Below are positions 1-11,637 of a stretch of 64,000 bases of DNA, in pieces. Source of the stretch: Calliphora vicina (Eukaryota > Arthropoda > Insecta > Diptera > Calliphoridae). Location of the stretch: assembly GCF_958450345.1 (NCBI RefSeq), contig NC_088781.1, forward strand, positions 116,634,431 through 116,698,430, given 5' to 3'. A program made the translations under genes and the position numbers. Below the pieces are notes generated by a model. That model was not told where the DNA came from and made no database searches. It saw only the letters and a list, made by a program, of their open reading frames with translations. The stretch's first letter is position 1. Every line of letters begins with the position of its first letter.

Positions 1-249
1 TCCAATGTAATTTTTTGTTTAATCGATAAAGAATTTAATTCTAAATCGAATATTAAATCAATAACATTCGATTTCACAAGACCAATATAATTTTTCTGTC
101 GTTTTCAAAACCGATTCCGACAATGATTGGATTCTATGACAACCCCGATTAATTGCGTTTTATTTAGTGGATTTTAGCCCACTGCTCTGATATAATCCAG
201 ATTGAATATCGTAACTCAAAAAGTAAAACATAAAATTATTATATTGTAT

Positions 250-735
250 TTTGCAAACTGCATGGTGTCAAAGTAGTTCCAAATATTTAATTAATTGTCA
301 GCTTATTGTAGTCCTTCCAATACTGTGGGATCAGTGTCATTACTCTTGGAACTCTCGAAAGAGTCTAGTGTTATAAAGGTTGAAGACGACAAATAGTTTC
401 AAAGATTTGATTAATCGTCAACTTTTGGACACCCTGAACGAGTTTAGTGTTATTCAGGTTGCAGGTGTGCAAGTAGTCCCAGATATTTAATTAATCGTCA
501 GCTTATTCTAGTCCTTCCAAAACTAGATGATCAGTGTCAATACTTTTAGACCTCCTGAAAGAGTTTAGTGTTACAAAGTTTGAAGGGGACAAATAGTTTT
601 AAATATTGTATTAATCGTCAACATCAATCTTCCAATACTTGACGATTATTGTCAATCCGTTTGGACATCCTAAAAGATTTTATTAAGGTTGAGTTTCAAA
701 TATTGTATTAATCGTCAGCTTATTCCACAGCATTC
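250..735. repeat. diverged ~200-bp tandem repeat
   Basis: The phrase around ATTTAATTAATTGTCAGCTT (near 285) recurs about 200 bp later (near 485). The alternating phrase with CAAATAGTTT and ATTAATCGTCAAC recurs near 390, 590 and 690. This gives two to three diverged copies of a composite unit made of two related half-units. No coding potential is seen. Confidence 0.7.
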
Positions 736-802
736 CCGTGTCACTTAGTTTAGCATATTCTCATAAAATTGTTCATTCCATCAATCCATAAATTTAGATT
801 AG

Positions 803-856
803 GAGTCCAAAAGGAAATCTAAGGAATAGTACTTCCTTAGATTTCTTTTTGGACTC
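803..856. repeat. near-perfect hairpin, 24-bp arms
   Basis: The left arm 803-826 starts GAGTCCAAAAGG. It pairs with the right arm 833-856, which ends TTTTTGGACTC, with a single mismatch and a 6-nt loop (TAGTAC). No TIR-type element or target duplication is recognised around it. Confidence 0.75.
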
Positions 857-1309
857 TTGAATGGTTTTAGTCGCATTATGCTTTAGCTTCTATCGATTGA
901 GCTTGGACCCTAATTAAATGTGTCACAGGGAACATAAGCCTTTGCAAATACGCCCTACTATATGTATAAAAATGTCCGTTTTCTCCTCAAGAAGTCTTCG
1001 TACTTCGACTCCTTTTTGAATTCCTAAAATAGTTTAATTTCATTAAGGTTGAATTTGTTCAGGTAGTTTCCAATTTGGATTAGCCGTTAGTATACTTAAA
1101 GTAGTGTTTCATCCTTCTAAATCCATACCGCAGTATCAGAAAGATGAATACGGGAAATGTGTGATCTTTAAACCACATGACCCATGAGAGGCTGGCCTCT
1201 TTAGTTTCAAAATATTCTTCGTTTATATACTTCTGGGGTCTTCTTCGTTATATCGTTTATCGCTATAAAAACAATGATGTCACAAATCTTTATTAACTTT
1301 ACATTATCC

Positions 1310-1860
1310 CTCGGGAACCTTCAGTTCTGATATGTTCCAGATCATCTAACTTATCTCTCAATAAGATATTTGTTCCTAATTCAGGAAGTTACACGTAAGG
1401 ATGCTAACCAAACTTCTCTGAGTCCTTCTATTCACCGTTTTACTTCTGTCATGGTCTACTCATGAAATATTTGTATTAGCAGTGGAGGCCGCTTTCTTTC
1501 TTTATCTTTCTTTTAAATTCCAGAATGAGTTTAATGTCCGGTTGACGTTCCGGAACATCCAGTCCGCGCCGCTGATATGTTCCAGCTCTGCTAACTTATC
1601 TCTCAATAAGATGTTTGTTCATAATGCAAAGTTACACATAATGAGGCTAACAAAACTTTTCAGAGTCCTTCTATTAACCGTTTTACTTCTGTCAAGATCT
1701 ACTCATGAAATATTTGTCATAGCAGTGAAGCCCGTCTTTTTTGATGGATAAATTTTCTCTCGCTTTTGAATTGCAGAATGAGTTGTTTTAAGGGTTATAT
1801 AGACCCCTTCCGGAACATCCAGTCCACGGAACATCCAGTTAGCTCAGCTTATGCACCTCT
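1310..1860. repeat. ~245-bp tandem duplication, two clear copies plus a third degraded
   Basis: GATATGTTCCAG followed by CTAACTTATCTCTCAATAAG occurs near 1329 and again near 1574. Both copies are followed by shared sequence (CTTCTATT..CCGTTTTACTTCTGTCA, CTACTCATGAAATATTTGT). A shorter third copy follows near 1815. Open frames here are by-products of the repeat, not genes. Confidence 0.75.
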
Positions 1861-2028
1861 CAATAAATATTTGATGTATTTGACATGAGGATGTTAAGCC
1901 GCTTCACTTCTATCAATAAATAAAATTTGTCATTCCAAATGAATTGATCAATATTCCAGATTTGTACTCCTGAACGATTGTACTCCTCTAGATTGATAAA
2001 TTCTTTCACTTTTGAATTCCAGAATAAG

Positions 2029-2108
2029 TCTATTGGGTAACCCGATAGACGACGATAGTGTGCTGGACTATTAATCTGAGGGTTTCGGGTTCGATTCCCG
2101 CCAGAGAC
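2029..2108 (+). pseudogene. tRNA-like sequence, probably a SINE head or tRNA relic
   Basis: An internal B-box-like T arm (CGGGTTCGATTCCCG, 2086-2100) is intact. The segment before it, TGGACTATTAATCTGAGGGT, resembles the anticodon arm of fly tRNA-Lys. The acceptor stem pairs at only about five of seven positions and the D arm does not fold well, so it is unlikely to be a functional tRNA. It could be a tRNA-derived SINE promoter or a decayed tRNA copy. Confidence 0.5.
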
Positions 2109-3728
2109 TCTGGGTGTATCTGCAGACAAGAAAAATGCTTCGCAGTTTGTGTTTGTTTTTTAAAATAAAACTGTTTTTAAGGTTTGCGTTGTTTAAATAG
2201 GATTACATTTGGTCATATTCCTCAACATTCTTAGCTTCCGCAATGTTCCGGAACCCAAGTAATCCAGAAGTTATCGTTAATAGTGAAAGTGTTTGTCCAC
2301 TTTTTACACCCAAGTCCAGCTAGAGATTTCATCCTCCACATCTCTTTTAATTGCTTAATTGTCTGGAAAGACTCGGCGCTGTCAATGAATAAGCAACTTT
2401 TCCTTTTAGCTAACCTTCCCTCCCGCCAGCTATGACTTTTTGCTGCTATTACTGTTAATTATTCTCTGTAAAGCAATTTTTGCATTGTAGTCCAAGTGTG
2501 TGCATTTGTGTACAAAAAAAAACGCACACATTACGATCTCCTTGGTGTAGTAACACTCAAAAAGAAGAAAGAAAAAAATCAGCATCCATCCATTCATGTT
2601 GGCTACTAAGCAGGCAGGCAGTTAAATTGCCAACCAACAACCAACCAGCCAGTCAGTCTGTCAGTCATTTAACCAACAATTTATCTAGTGCTGGGGACAA
2701 TTATTTATAATTTCATCACCAACGCTTTGCTTAGTATGTAGTTTTTTTGTTAATAATTTTTTTTGTTTGTTTGTTTGCTAAGTTCCTCTGAAATTGCGTT
2801 TTTATGCAACTATAAATTACAAACTCTATTGTGTAGTTAATTGTTCACCTGTTGCCCCATGGATTGTGGATGAGAGATGAAAACTACTGTGTTCTGTGCC
2901 TTTAAGAAATCTTTACTTTGTTAACATTCTTTTTAGGCAAAAAAAGCAAGAAAAATAAAAACAGAAATGAAAAGAAAATCTCTCGTAAAGTTTACATTTT
3001 TGATGAACTGCATGAATGGATAATTATATTTAAGTTATTACTATGAAACGAAACATACTAAAACTACTTGCATGGAAGTACTTGAATCCTCGAGAATCAA
3101 ATGTGGAGATTTATGACAATTATGGTTGTTGGTATTCGTGTCGCTGGGGACAAGTCACAAAATTATGACGGCTTTGTTTGATGTTAAGGACTCAGTAAGT
3201 AAGTATTTAGTTGAAAATGAGCAATTTGTATGGTACATAGGCTTTTTTTGTTAACTTGATTTTAGGTTTGTTTGTTTTGTGGAATATTTATGTACATCTT
3301 AGTTTGTCTTTTCTAGAATGCGCTTTTTAGTTTTGATCCTTTTAACAATCTCTGTGCAAGGAAATTTTAAAAATTTAGCTGGTTTTTTGTTGTTATATTT
3401 TTTGAATTTATATTTTCTTTATTTTTCTATATTAAAAAATATTAATTTTTAACCCAATATTTAAGTTCATCTTTTAATGTAAGCTGTATGATCGAAATTT
3501 GTACGCAGTTAAACCAAAGCAAAGTTAAGTTATGTTCATTTAGAAGTACCGCTTTTGGCTCAAATGGACCAAAATTGGTAGTTTTAACTTATTAAATTTA
3601 GTTTAATTGTTTTGTTTCGATTGAATACGCATTTTGGCAATCTATATTAATACTGAACATAGAAATGCCGCTCGGCTGTTACTGTTCGGCTAGGACTGTT
3701 CAAAGATCTATGACTGAAGCTAAAATAG
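2109..3728. other. non-coding, no recognisable gene
   Basis: A/T-rich sequence with simple CAAC/CAGT-rich patches (2600-2690) and poly-T/TTTG tracts. No frame shows protein-like composition or a known domain. Confidence 0.6.
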
Positions 3729-3791
3729 TGTTACGTGTTTTACCTTTTAAAAACGGTGGTGTATTTCCTTTAAATAACCGTATACATTTAA

Positions 3792-5943
3792 TCTATCTTC
3801 TATATAAATAAAAATCAAATGACGTTCAATGGTAATTGCATCAGTAGAGAACGGCCGGACCGATTTAGACAATTTTTTTTTTAAATGTTGATCATAGCCC
3901 CACTTTTACGCCCACTTTTTTTCGATTTATCTAAAATCGGAAAACGGCTACATCGAATTGGCTAATTTTTTGTTTAAATTTTAGTTTTTACTGGAAGAAA
4001 AATTGACCGCGCCAATTTTTTTGTCGATATATCTAAAATCGCAGGACGCCTGGACCGATTCAACTATTTTTTATTAATGTTCGCAATACATAGTCCGTAA
4101 AAGTTTTTACATAAATAAAAATTGTCCACGTCCATTCATACGCCTTATTAAATACATCTGCAAAATACATCGGTCTGTGATCAATCATATTTCAGGCCAA
4201 AATTCGATTACTTGTATAAAACAAAACAAATGAACAAAAATCGATTTTTTATATAAAAACTCAAAATATCTAAATTCGCTAATAACTTGGCCAATAAGCG
4301 TTTAATCAAGAAAAAGAGCTCGATCTGTGATCACTCATATTTCTGACCAAAAATTGATTTTTTTTATAAAAACTAAAAATATCTAAAATCGCTAATAACT
4401 TGGCCAATAAGCGTTTAATCAAGAAAAGGAGCTCCATCTGTGATCACTCATATTTCTTAACAGAAATCGAATTTTTATATAAAAACTCAAAATATCTAAA
4501 TTCGCTAATACCTTGGCCAATAGGAATTTAATCAAGAAAAGGAGTTCGATCTGTGATCACTCATATTTCTGACCAAAATTCAATTTTTTATATAAAAACT
4601 CAAAATATCTAAATTCGCTAATAACTTGGCTAATAAGCATTTAATCAAGAAAAGGAGTTCGATCTGAGATCACTCATATTTCTGACCAAAAATCGATGTT
4701 TTATATAAAAACTCAAAATATCTAAATTCGCTGATAAGTTGGCCAATAAGCGTTTAATCGAGAAAAAGAGCTCGATCTGTGATCACTCATATTTCTGACC
4801 AAAAATCGATTTTTTATATAAAAACTCAAAATTTCTAAATTCGCTAATAACTTGTCCAATAAGCGTTGAATCAAGAAAAGGACTTCGATCTGTGATCACT
4901 CCTATTTCTGAGCAAAAATCGATTTTTTATATAAAAAATCAAAATATCTAAATTCGCTAATAACTTGGCCAATAAGCGTTTAATCAAGAAAAGGACCTCG
5001 ATCTGTGATCACTCATATTTCATAACAGAAATCGATTTTTTATATAAAAACTCAAAATATCTAAATTCGCTAATAACTTGGCCAATAAGCGTTGAATCAA
5101 GAAAAGGAGCTCGATCTGTGATCACTCATATTTCTGACCAAAAATCGATTTTTTTATATAAAAACTCTAAATAAATAAACGTTTAATAAAGAAAAGGAGC
5201 TCGATATGTGATCACGCATATTTCTGACCAAAATTCAATTTTTTATATAAAAACTCAAAATATCTAAATTCGCTAATAACTTGGCTAATAAGCATTTAAT
5301 CAAGAAAAGGAGTTCGATCTGAGATCACTCATATTTCTGACCAAAAATCGATGTTTTATATAAAAACTCAAAATATCTAAATCGCTAATAACTTGGCCAA
5401 TAAGCGTTTAATCAAGACAAAGACTTCGATCTGTGATCATTCATATTTCTGACCAAAATTCATTTTTTTATATAAAAACTCAAAATATCTAAATTCGCTA
5501 ATAACTTGGCCAATAAGCGTTTAATCAAGAAAAGGAGTTCGATCTGTGATCACTCATATAAAAACTCACAATATTTAAAATCTCTAATAACTTGGGCAAT
5601 AAGCGTTTAATCAAGAAAAGGAGCTCGATCTGTGATCACTCATTTCTGACCAAAATTCGATTTTTTATATAAAAACTCAAAATATCTAAATTCGCTAATA
5701 ACTTGGCCAATAAGCGTATAATCAAGAATAGGATCGATTACTTATATAAAAACTCAAAATATGTATATTGGTTTTTGACAACAAACTTAGGTTCTTTGTC
5801 TCTCAGTAGCGCTTCTATGTATATTTTATTCTATGTCCTATATGAATAAAAATTATCATTCAATAATACGATTTTTTTCCTTTTCAAATCGAACACAAGC
5901 ATTTTTTTAACTTGGACAGGACAACGTCTGTCCGTTCAGCTAG
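3792..5943 (+). mobile_element. non-autonomous Helitron (DINE-1-like)
   Basis: The element starts with TC directly after an A (3791-3793) and ends in CTAG followed by T (5940-5944), the A^T target expected of Helitrons. Six bases before the CTAG lies a perfect hairpin, GGACAG-GACAACGT-CTGTCC (5914-5933), the hallmark 3' structure. The 5' part has the phrase GGCCGGACCGATTTAGACAA, which I recall as typical of insect Helitron-like ends. No Rep/helicase coding is present. The interior is largely a ~112-bp tandem array, a layout known for DINE-1 elements. The alternative 5' end is the TTC at about 3798. Confidence 0.75.
4190..5765. repeat. ~112-bp tandem array inside the Helitron, about 13-14 copies
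   Basis: The unit contains CTAATAACTTGGCCAATAAG, then TTTAATCAAGAAAAGGAG, CGATCTGTGATCACTCATAT, TTCTGACCAAAAATCGAT and TATATAAAAACTCAAAATAT. The CGATCTGTGATCAC anchor recurs at about 4321, 4434, 4547 and onward with a spacing near 113 bp. Copies differ by point changes and short deletions (for example near 5170 and 5560). Confidence 0.9.
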
Positions 5944-6219
5944 TTGTTCGTGAATTATCTAACCGACAAAACTAGAATGTTCATTTAATGCTGTCATACT
6001 TATCAACAACAGTGTGTTATCGATATCGTTGATAAGTAGAAATTTCTGCTGATGTAAATGTTGGATGTTGGAAGCAGCTGTTACAGGCCGTTAAATTGAA
6101 ATTGATAATGTAATTTCATAACACTGTTCCGCACTTAAGTCTGTTCGTCATAGGCACAATTCACATTTCCCATAGGCAGCTAATAGTTCTAGATTCTGTA
6201 GACCACATCGTTTAATTTC

Positions 6220-6345
6220 TTAATCACAATGGGTTTGTAGTTTGGCAGACAATCCTTTCTTTCGTTGCGGGTTATAAAATAGTAGTAGCTGGCCTTCGTT
6301 AAATCCTTCAGAGTTCACAGCTCGATCGTATCTGGCTTTCATTTT
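6220..6345 (-). pseudogene. relic of retrotransposon pol (integrase C-terminal region)
   Basis: The minus-strand translation carries KMKARYDRAVNSEGF followed by a GQLLLFYNPQRKKGLSAKLQ segment. This is the characteristic region after the integrase core in gypsy-like pol proteins. It is followed by a stop and then the LTR, which is the expected position. The bulk of pol (protease, RT, RNase H, integrase core) is missing between this segment and the gag relic at 6551, so the element is internally deleted. Confidence 0.65.
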
Positions 6346-6550
6346 GTTGTTGGGTATCTTCCTGCGGTCAGATTCTTCATTCATCGTTGGCCGATCAAAT
6401 AGGCATCCAAGTTGTACTGCTGAAGTTGTCCACGACTTTTGGCTGCTATTCATTGTGAACAATTTGCTATCTAATCGGCAACAGCAACAATACAAGTGCA
6501 CCGAGATGACCACCACTGGGATCCTCATGGTCAGCACTTTCCCATATATG

Positions 6551-7540
6551 TTATAGGCAGCCATTTATCAACTGCAGACTGTTATTCTGGGTACAATATA
6601 TGAAATCATATGGACTTTCATCAGAGATTTCATTGCGGCTATGCCTTCTGTCTTCCTCATTAGCAGGTATTATTTTTGCCACCACGGGGTCATTTATTTG
6701 CGTAATCGTATCAATCATCAGTCGTACATTAATGACGCATTTCATTTCTACGACCTTTGCACACTGTTTGTCCTCTTGAGAGCGTGTCAATATTACTGCT
6801 TTGCAGTTACGCTGAATGTGACCGACTTTACCGCAGATATAACATTTGATTCTGGTCCTACTATGTTTATCATATAATGACTTCATAACTGCCTCTTTTA
6901 CTGCGTTCACCATATTTCTCCTCTTCTCAGCAACAACTTCAAGATCTCGCACATCTCATATCTGCTGCGTTAAGATTATCTTGGCAGCTTCTTGTGCCAA
7001 TGCGAATAATAAGTTTTCTGCAACCGATGGCTTCAGTGAGGTATACACACCATATTTTACTTCAAGATCATGGATGTCATTCACAAATGCCTCAATCTTG
7101 AATTGATCCAGCAACGGATGGTTTTCGCCTCGATAAGAAAGGTTCACCAAATGTTCAATATCCATTGCGAAGTCCTGTATCGTATCATCTGCCCTCCAGT
7201 ACGTATTTCCATTCGGTATATTTGTTTCTTGTATTCGCTACCAGACTTACGTTGCAGAACAGTAGTTATGTCTTCTTAATTATTACAGCAGCTTGTTGGT
7301 ACACATTCCAGAACTTCTGCTTCATTTCCATTTAAGGACAAAATCAACTCTGTAGCTTATTCTTCATTGTTCCATAACTTTCTCTTGGCAACTGTATCAG
7401 ACTGGAAGTTGGAATCAAAAGTAGGGACTTTGTTCTACTAAAGGTTTCTGGAATAATTCGCATCGAGCCATCTTGGCGTTGAAGATTATTCACCTTTATT
7501 TCTAGCTCGTGCTGTTTTTTTATCGACACCATTATCTAAA
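6551..7540 (-). pseudogene. gag relic of the gypsy-like retrotransposon
   Basis: On the minus strand, frames at 7344-7532, 6956-7165 and 6551-6952 read in order as a broken Gag. The last one contains a zinc knuckle, CYICGKVGHIQRNC (CX2CX4HX4C), the nucleocapsid nucleic-acid-binding motif. Stops and frame changes between the pieces show decay. It lies upstream, in element orientation, of the integrase relic at 6220-6345 and the split LTR. Family assignment is by organisation and motif only; BEL-type is not excluded. Confidence 0.65.
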
Positions 7541-10500
7541 TATGTCACCTTCCCTGCTGTTAATATTTTCAGACATTTTCTGAATGTTCTCGTATGTGGC
7601 TCTAGAAGATTCTTGAAACTTCGCTTCCAGTGTTATTATTTCTAGATCATGCCGTTTTTTTTATCGACACCTTTTCTGCAGTTAATATTTTCAGACATTT
7701 CCTGAAATTTCTCGTCTGTGGCTCTAGAATATTCTTGAAATTTCGCTTCCAGTGTTTGACATGTTAATTAAATTCCCATTTCTTGAGAATTTAGCTCGTT
7801 TGTCTTTTCATTTATTACGAAGCCAGAATGATCTGGGTCTCAGATAATTTTCGAATCTTCCAAATCTCCTTCTTACATTCCAGAATATTCGAGATTTTTT
7901 TTCATTTAATCCCCTTTGTGTTGGTTACAATCTCAGCTTGAAAAAATATGATTCTTGCCCATACAATTACTATCCAGTTTCGTACTATCGTCATTGAATT
8001 TGTTGGAGTTTTATATTTCTCTACAGGCATCTCTAAAGATGACCACTGAAGCATGTGGAAGGATTTGTCTTAACAGTAAATTCAAGTGATAGTACTAATG
8101 TCAATATTTTAAGCGGATAATAAACTCCTAGTTAGAAAGTAAATTCACTTCGTCACCACATCTCTGATTAGTAAAAAAATTAAATACCGAAAGTATAATT
8201 ATATAACATTACATTAACCTAACACTATCCTAATATTCCTTTCTAATAATTTAATCCAATAAAATTTAAACAATTCTAAGTAATACTACATAAAAACTAA
8301 AAATGTTTGATCCAAATAACACCTTCAAAACGTCTATTAAACACATTTTTAAATTCACATTTTCAGATACCACAAATAATTAAGCCAATTAAGAGAAATA
8401 TTCATTCTCACCATTAAGTTGGTGGTTGGTTATACTTAATAATCGATTGCAACTTTAAGTTGTTAGTGTGTGATGATAAAATACCCAAAGGAGCAATCGA
8501 TTAAATTTACTAACTTCACACACAATTATTGAGTGTTTCAACAAATGCGTTGCGAAGCCAAACAGTCAGTCCGTCAGAAAGCCAATCAACTGGGCAACTT
8601 AAAAAATAAAAAAAAAATAAATGAAATGGTGAAAAAGTCGTTGGGCCAAACGGTCAGCTAGTGAGTCAGTCACACACAGTCCAGTAAAGCAGGCATTCTG
8701 GCTGGTATTTAGTAAGTACCAGTATATAGTACAAAATAACAAGTTTAAACTTGTTTAAAGAGAACTTGCTACTTTTTTATTTGTGGCGAAAAATAAATAA
8801 ACAAACAAAAAAAACTACAAACAATTTAGCCAAAAATGCCGATAAATCTGAACTGAATGAATGGTTGATTTTCTTTTAACACTACACACTCGAGTTACAC
8901 TCGACGAAAATTGGTAATAAAGGTTCGGTTATGGTAGTGTTAGGTGGAAGGTTAAGAACTTGAACTGCTTTGAAGTAGAATATTCTTTATAATTTATCGA
9001 ACCAGATATGTTGGAGAAATTATCGGCAATTTTTAATAATATTGACGTCCGCAATAGCGAACCACTCCCGATAACTGTTCGATTCTTTTCCATTCCTATA
9101 ATTCTCCACATCTAGCTCTCAACCACTATTTTCCTTTTTAGAAAATTTTGCCAAATGTTACTTTTCCATCGCGATCTATTCTCGAATCAAAATGAATACT
9201 GCAATATCGAATCATTATCGATATTTTGTCAAAACAGAAATATTGGAGAAATTATCAAGCATTTTGAAATTCTCAAAATCTTGTTTGTTTGAAATATCAC
9301 TTTTTCACCGAAATAAGAGAGACTCGTGATCTAGTCCCGGACTAAGCTAATACTTGCCATAGCGAATCATTATCGATCTTTTGTCAGAAACAGAAATGTT
9401 GGAGAATTGTACTATTATTTCAGCAGGCTCTTTTGGAGTTTTACAGATATATTAGTGTTTAGTTTAATGCCACATCCAGCCAACGTATCTATCCTTTGAA
9501 TATCCACTTTCAATTGATCCGTTACAGTCCTAAACCCTGAAAGAACAAGGTCCATCGATTTCAGTTGCAAACTAACTGAGCAACAGATAATTTTTACACT
9601 AAAGTAGTTGGATGGAAGTATCATTTTCAAAAATCCTGGTCTCTCATCTTTTGACACAGATGGCTTGTCGGTGATCTATACAAAAATCGTCAGCCAAAGA
9701 ATATGGATGTGGAGAACTTATCGATCTCAACGCATTTGCTGCTCCAAACTAATCACAATATGAGTTTTCTTTAGAAGAGGGATATGGTTATGGAAAACTG
9801 CAACTGTTGATATCCATAGATCGCACCCTGATTGATACCAGCAGTATTTTCTTGAGCGTACAACTTACTACGCGCAACAAATGACGGCGTTGACCAAATA
9901 ATAATAACAATAAAAAAAACACACTCAGCCCCAAACACAACAGAATGTCATAATGACAGTTGTTTTGGCATCACGTGCGCAATTTGTTGTAGTCTTGTTT
10001 TTTTGCTTTTGTTGTTTTCATATAATTTTTGTCACTTGTCAATTAACTGTCAATTGGCTGTCGAACGCTTTATAAATTGTCAATATTTATGAACACGTTC
10101 TTTTCTGTTTTTCGTTGCAACAAAATTGTTTGGCGATCTTAAAACATGATCATTTGTGGTAATATTATTAAAGGTTTTTTTTCTCTCCTTCCTTTTTTTT
10201 GCTTGCTTGCTAGTTAGTATTGAGGTCTTTTAGAGGCTATCTAGCTGGTTGGTTGTTTGGTTTTGGCCTGGCTGACTGACTGGCGTTTATGCTGCTTAAG
10301 GTAAAATAAAAAATGTTTCTTCATACAATTTTTAATTGACAATTACGTTGTATTAAGAGGATTTATGGCTAGAAAAGGATTTATGATTGTTATTTGTTTG
10401 TTTGGCGTTGTATTCTATTCGTCGTTATTAGTATGTGAGTGAGCGACTGTCAATAATGTGCTCTATAATTATTTTAATCAAAATTATTGACAATTTTTAA

Positions 10501-11637
10501 CGTAATTCTTTTTTGACGAAACGAGAGAAAAAAAACGAGTAGCTAAAATACTCGCATGAAGACATTACAAAATGTAAGGCAAACATGTTGCAAAAGGGAA
10601 TTAATTGTCTTCACAAGTAACAAGTAATTTAATTGGTTTCAATATAAAATATTCTAAAAAACCCTTTACTTTCTCTAAGTAAACTACATATTAGAAATGT
10701 TTAAAATTTATTTCCAAAAATTTCTCCATTTCCCTATTTATCTCATACATACTTTCAATTTCTTTGAAAAGTACTTTAATAGTTCCGGTTTGTTTGCTGC
10801 CATTAAATAATTGAAATTGTCAATAGTTTTTTAATACAGTTAATTAATGTTATACAAGTTGTTTTTTGTTCATTTTTAAAATTTTTAATAAACGTCTGTT
10901 TTCTTATAGTTGCAAAGAAAATAAATCAATCTGTTTAAGTTATATTAAAAACATTATACAAATATTTAGTAGTACCATATATACATTTCCAAGTTTTTTT
11001 TTTCTATTATTATTATGTTTTATGATCACTCTAATGAATTTTGACTCCATTTACTATCTAAACATTTTTGTTAAAACAATTGCTGTTTGTTTTGATCTCA
11101 TAACATTTCTAAGGCATTTAATAGCCGTCTGCCTGCATCACACAAAAATGTAAATTAAAATGTGTATATTTGTAGTAAAAATTTATAAAACAATAAATTA
11201 AGTATTCATTTGAAACTCGTGACATTAGACAGAAAAAACTTTGTACATTTTGTTGCGTTACAAAAATAGAAAAAAAATTATCATAATCATAAACCCAATT
11301 TCATGCCATGTAAAATGTTCATGTGCGCTAAATGCAGTTCGTTTTCAAATGTTGGTTCATGAGTTGTTGTGGGCTGTTATTAAAAATATTTTTCGATTTC
11401 AGGAAAACATTTAACTGGAGATTGTTATACTTATATAGTTGATTTTCTACGGTATTCAATATCAACCTAATCTGGACAATAGCCGATATATTGATGTAAC
11501 ACACATGTTCGTAAGTTATTTAGAGGCTTCGAAAATATGATGTTAACAGATCGGCTGATATCTAGGTTTTTAGAAGTACATAAGCAACTGGTTAGAAGTA
11601 GCTGGAGACGAGAATTCTATTTGCAAGTATCTGCACA
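7541..11637. other. non-coding, mostly featureless
   Basis: No supported gene. Within 7541-7750 a ~110-bp segment is duplicated (the phrase around CATTTTCTGAATGTTCTCGT near 7573 and CATTTCCTGAAATTTCTCGT near 7696), probably part of the neighbouring retroelement. A loosely repeated phrase (TGTTGGAGAAATTATC near 9009, again near 9241 and 9397) marks a diverged short tandem array. The rest is A/T-rich. Confidence 0.5.

Larger units (their letters stand above)
3729..6123 (-). mobile_element. LTR of a gypsy-like retrotransposon, split by a Helitron
   Basis: The first 63 bp (3729-3791, starting TGTTACGTGTTTTACC) match the start of the solo LTR at 61162. The last ~180 bp (5944-6123) match the end of that LTR, sharing GTTGATAAGTAGAA and the CAG..GTTACAG..CCGTTAAATT stretch, and terminate in ATAACA. 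Between the two parts sits the Helitron at 3792-5943. Removing it leaves a diverged LTR shorter than the 404-bp solo copy. Relic coding sequence of the same element lies to the right on the minus strand, so this is its 3' LTR. The matching 5' LTR was not found. Confidence 0.7.

Noticed and set aside
1482..1751. 89-residue ORF on the plus strand
   Set aside because: It spans a 245-bp tandem duplication and shows no protein family signal.
2029..2108. Functional tRNA gene
   Set aside because: Acceptor and D stems do not pair well; kept only as a tRNA-like relic.
4965..5174. 69-residue ORF with a repeated peptide
   Set aside because: It is a translation of the 112-bp tandem repeat inside the Helitron, not a gene.
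10866..11153. 95-residue hydrophobic ORF resembling a membrane protein
   Set aside because: Phe/Ile/Leu-rich translation of A/T-rich DNA; no homology-like motif or splice context.
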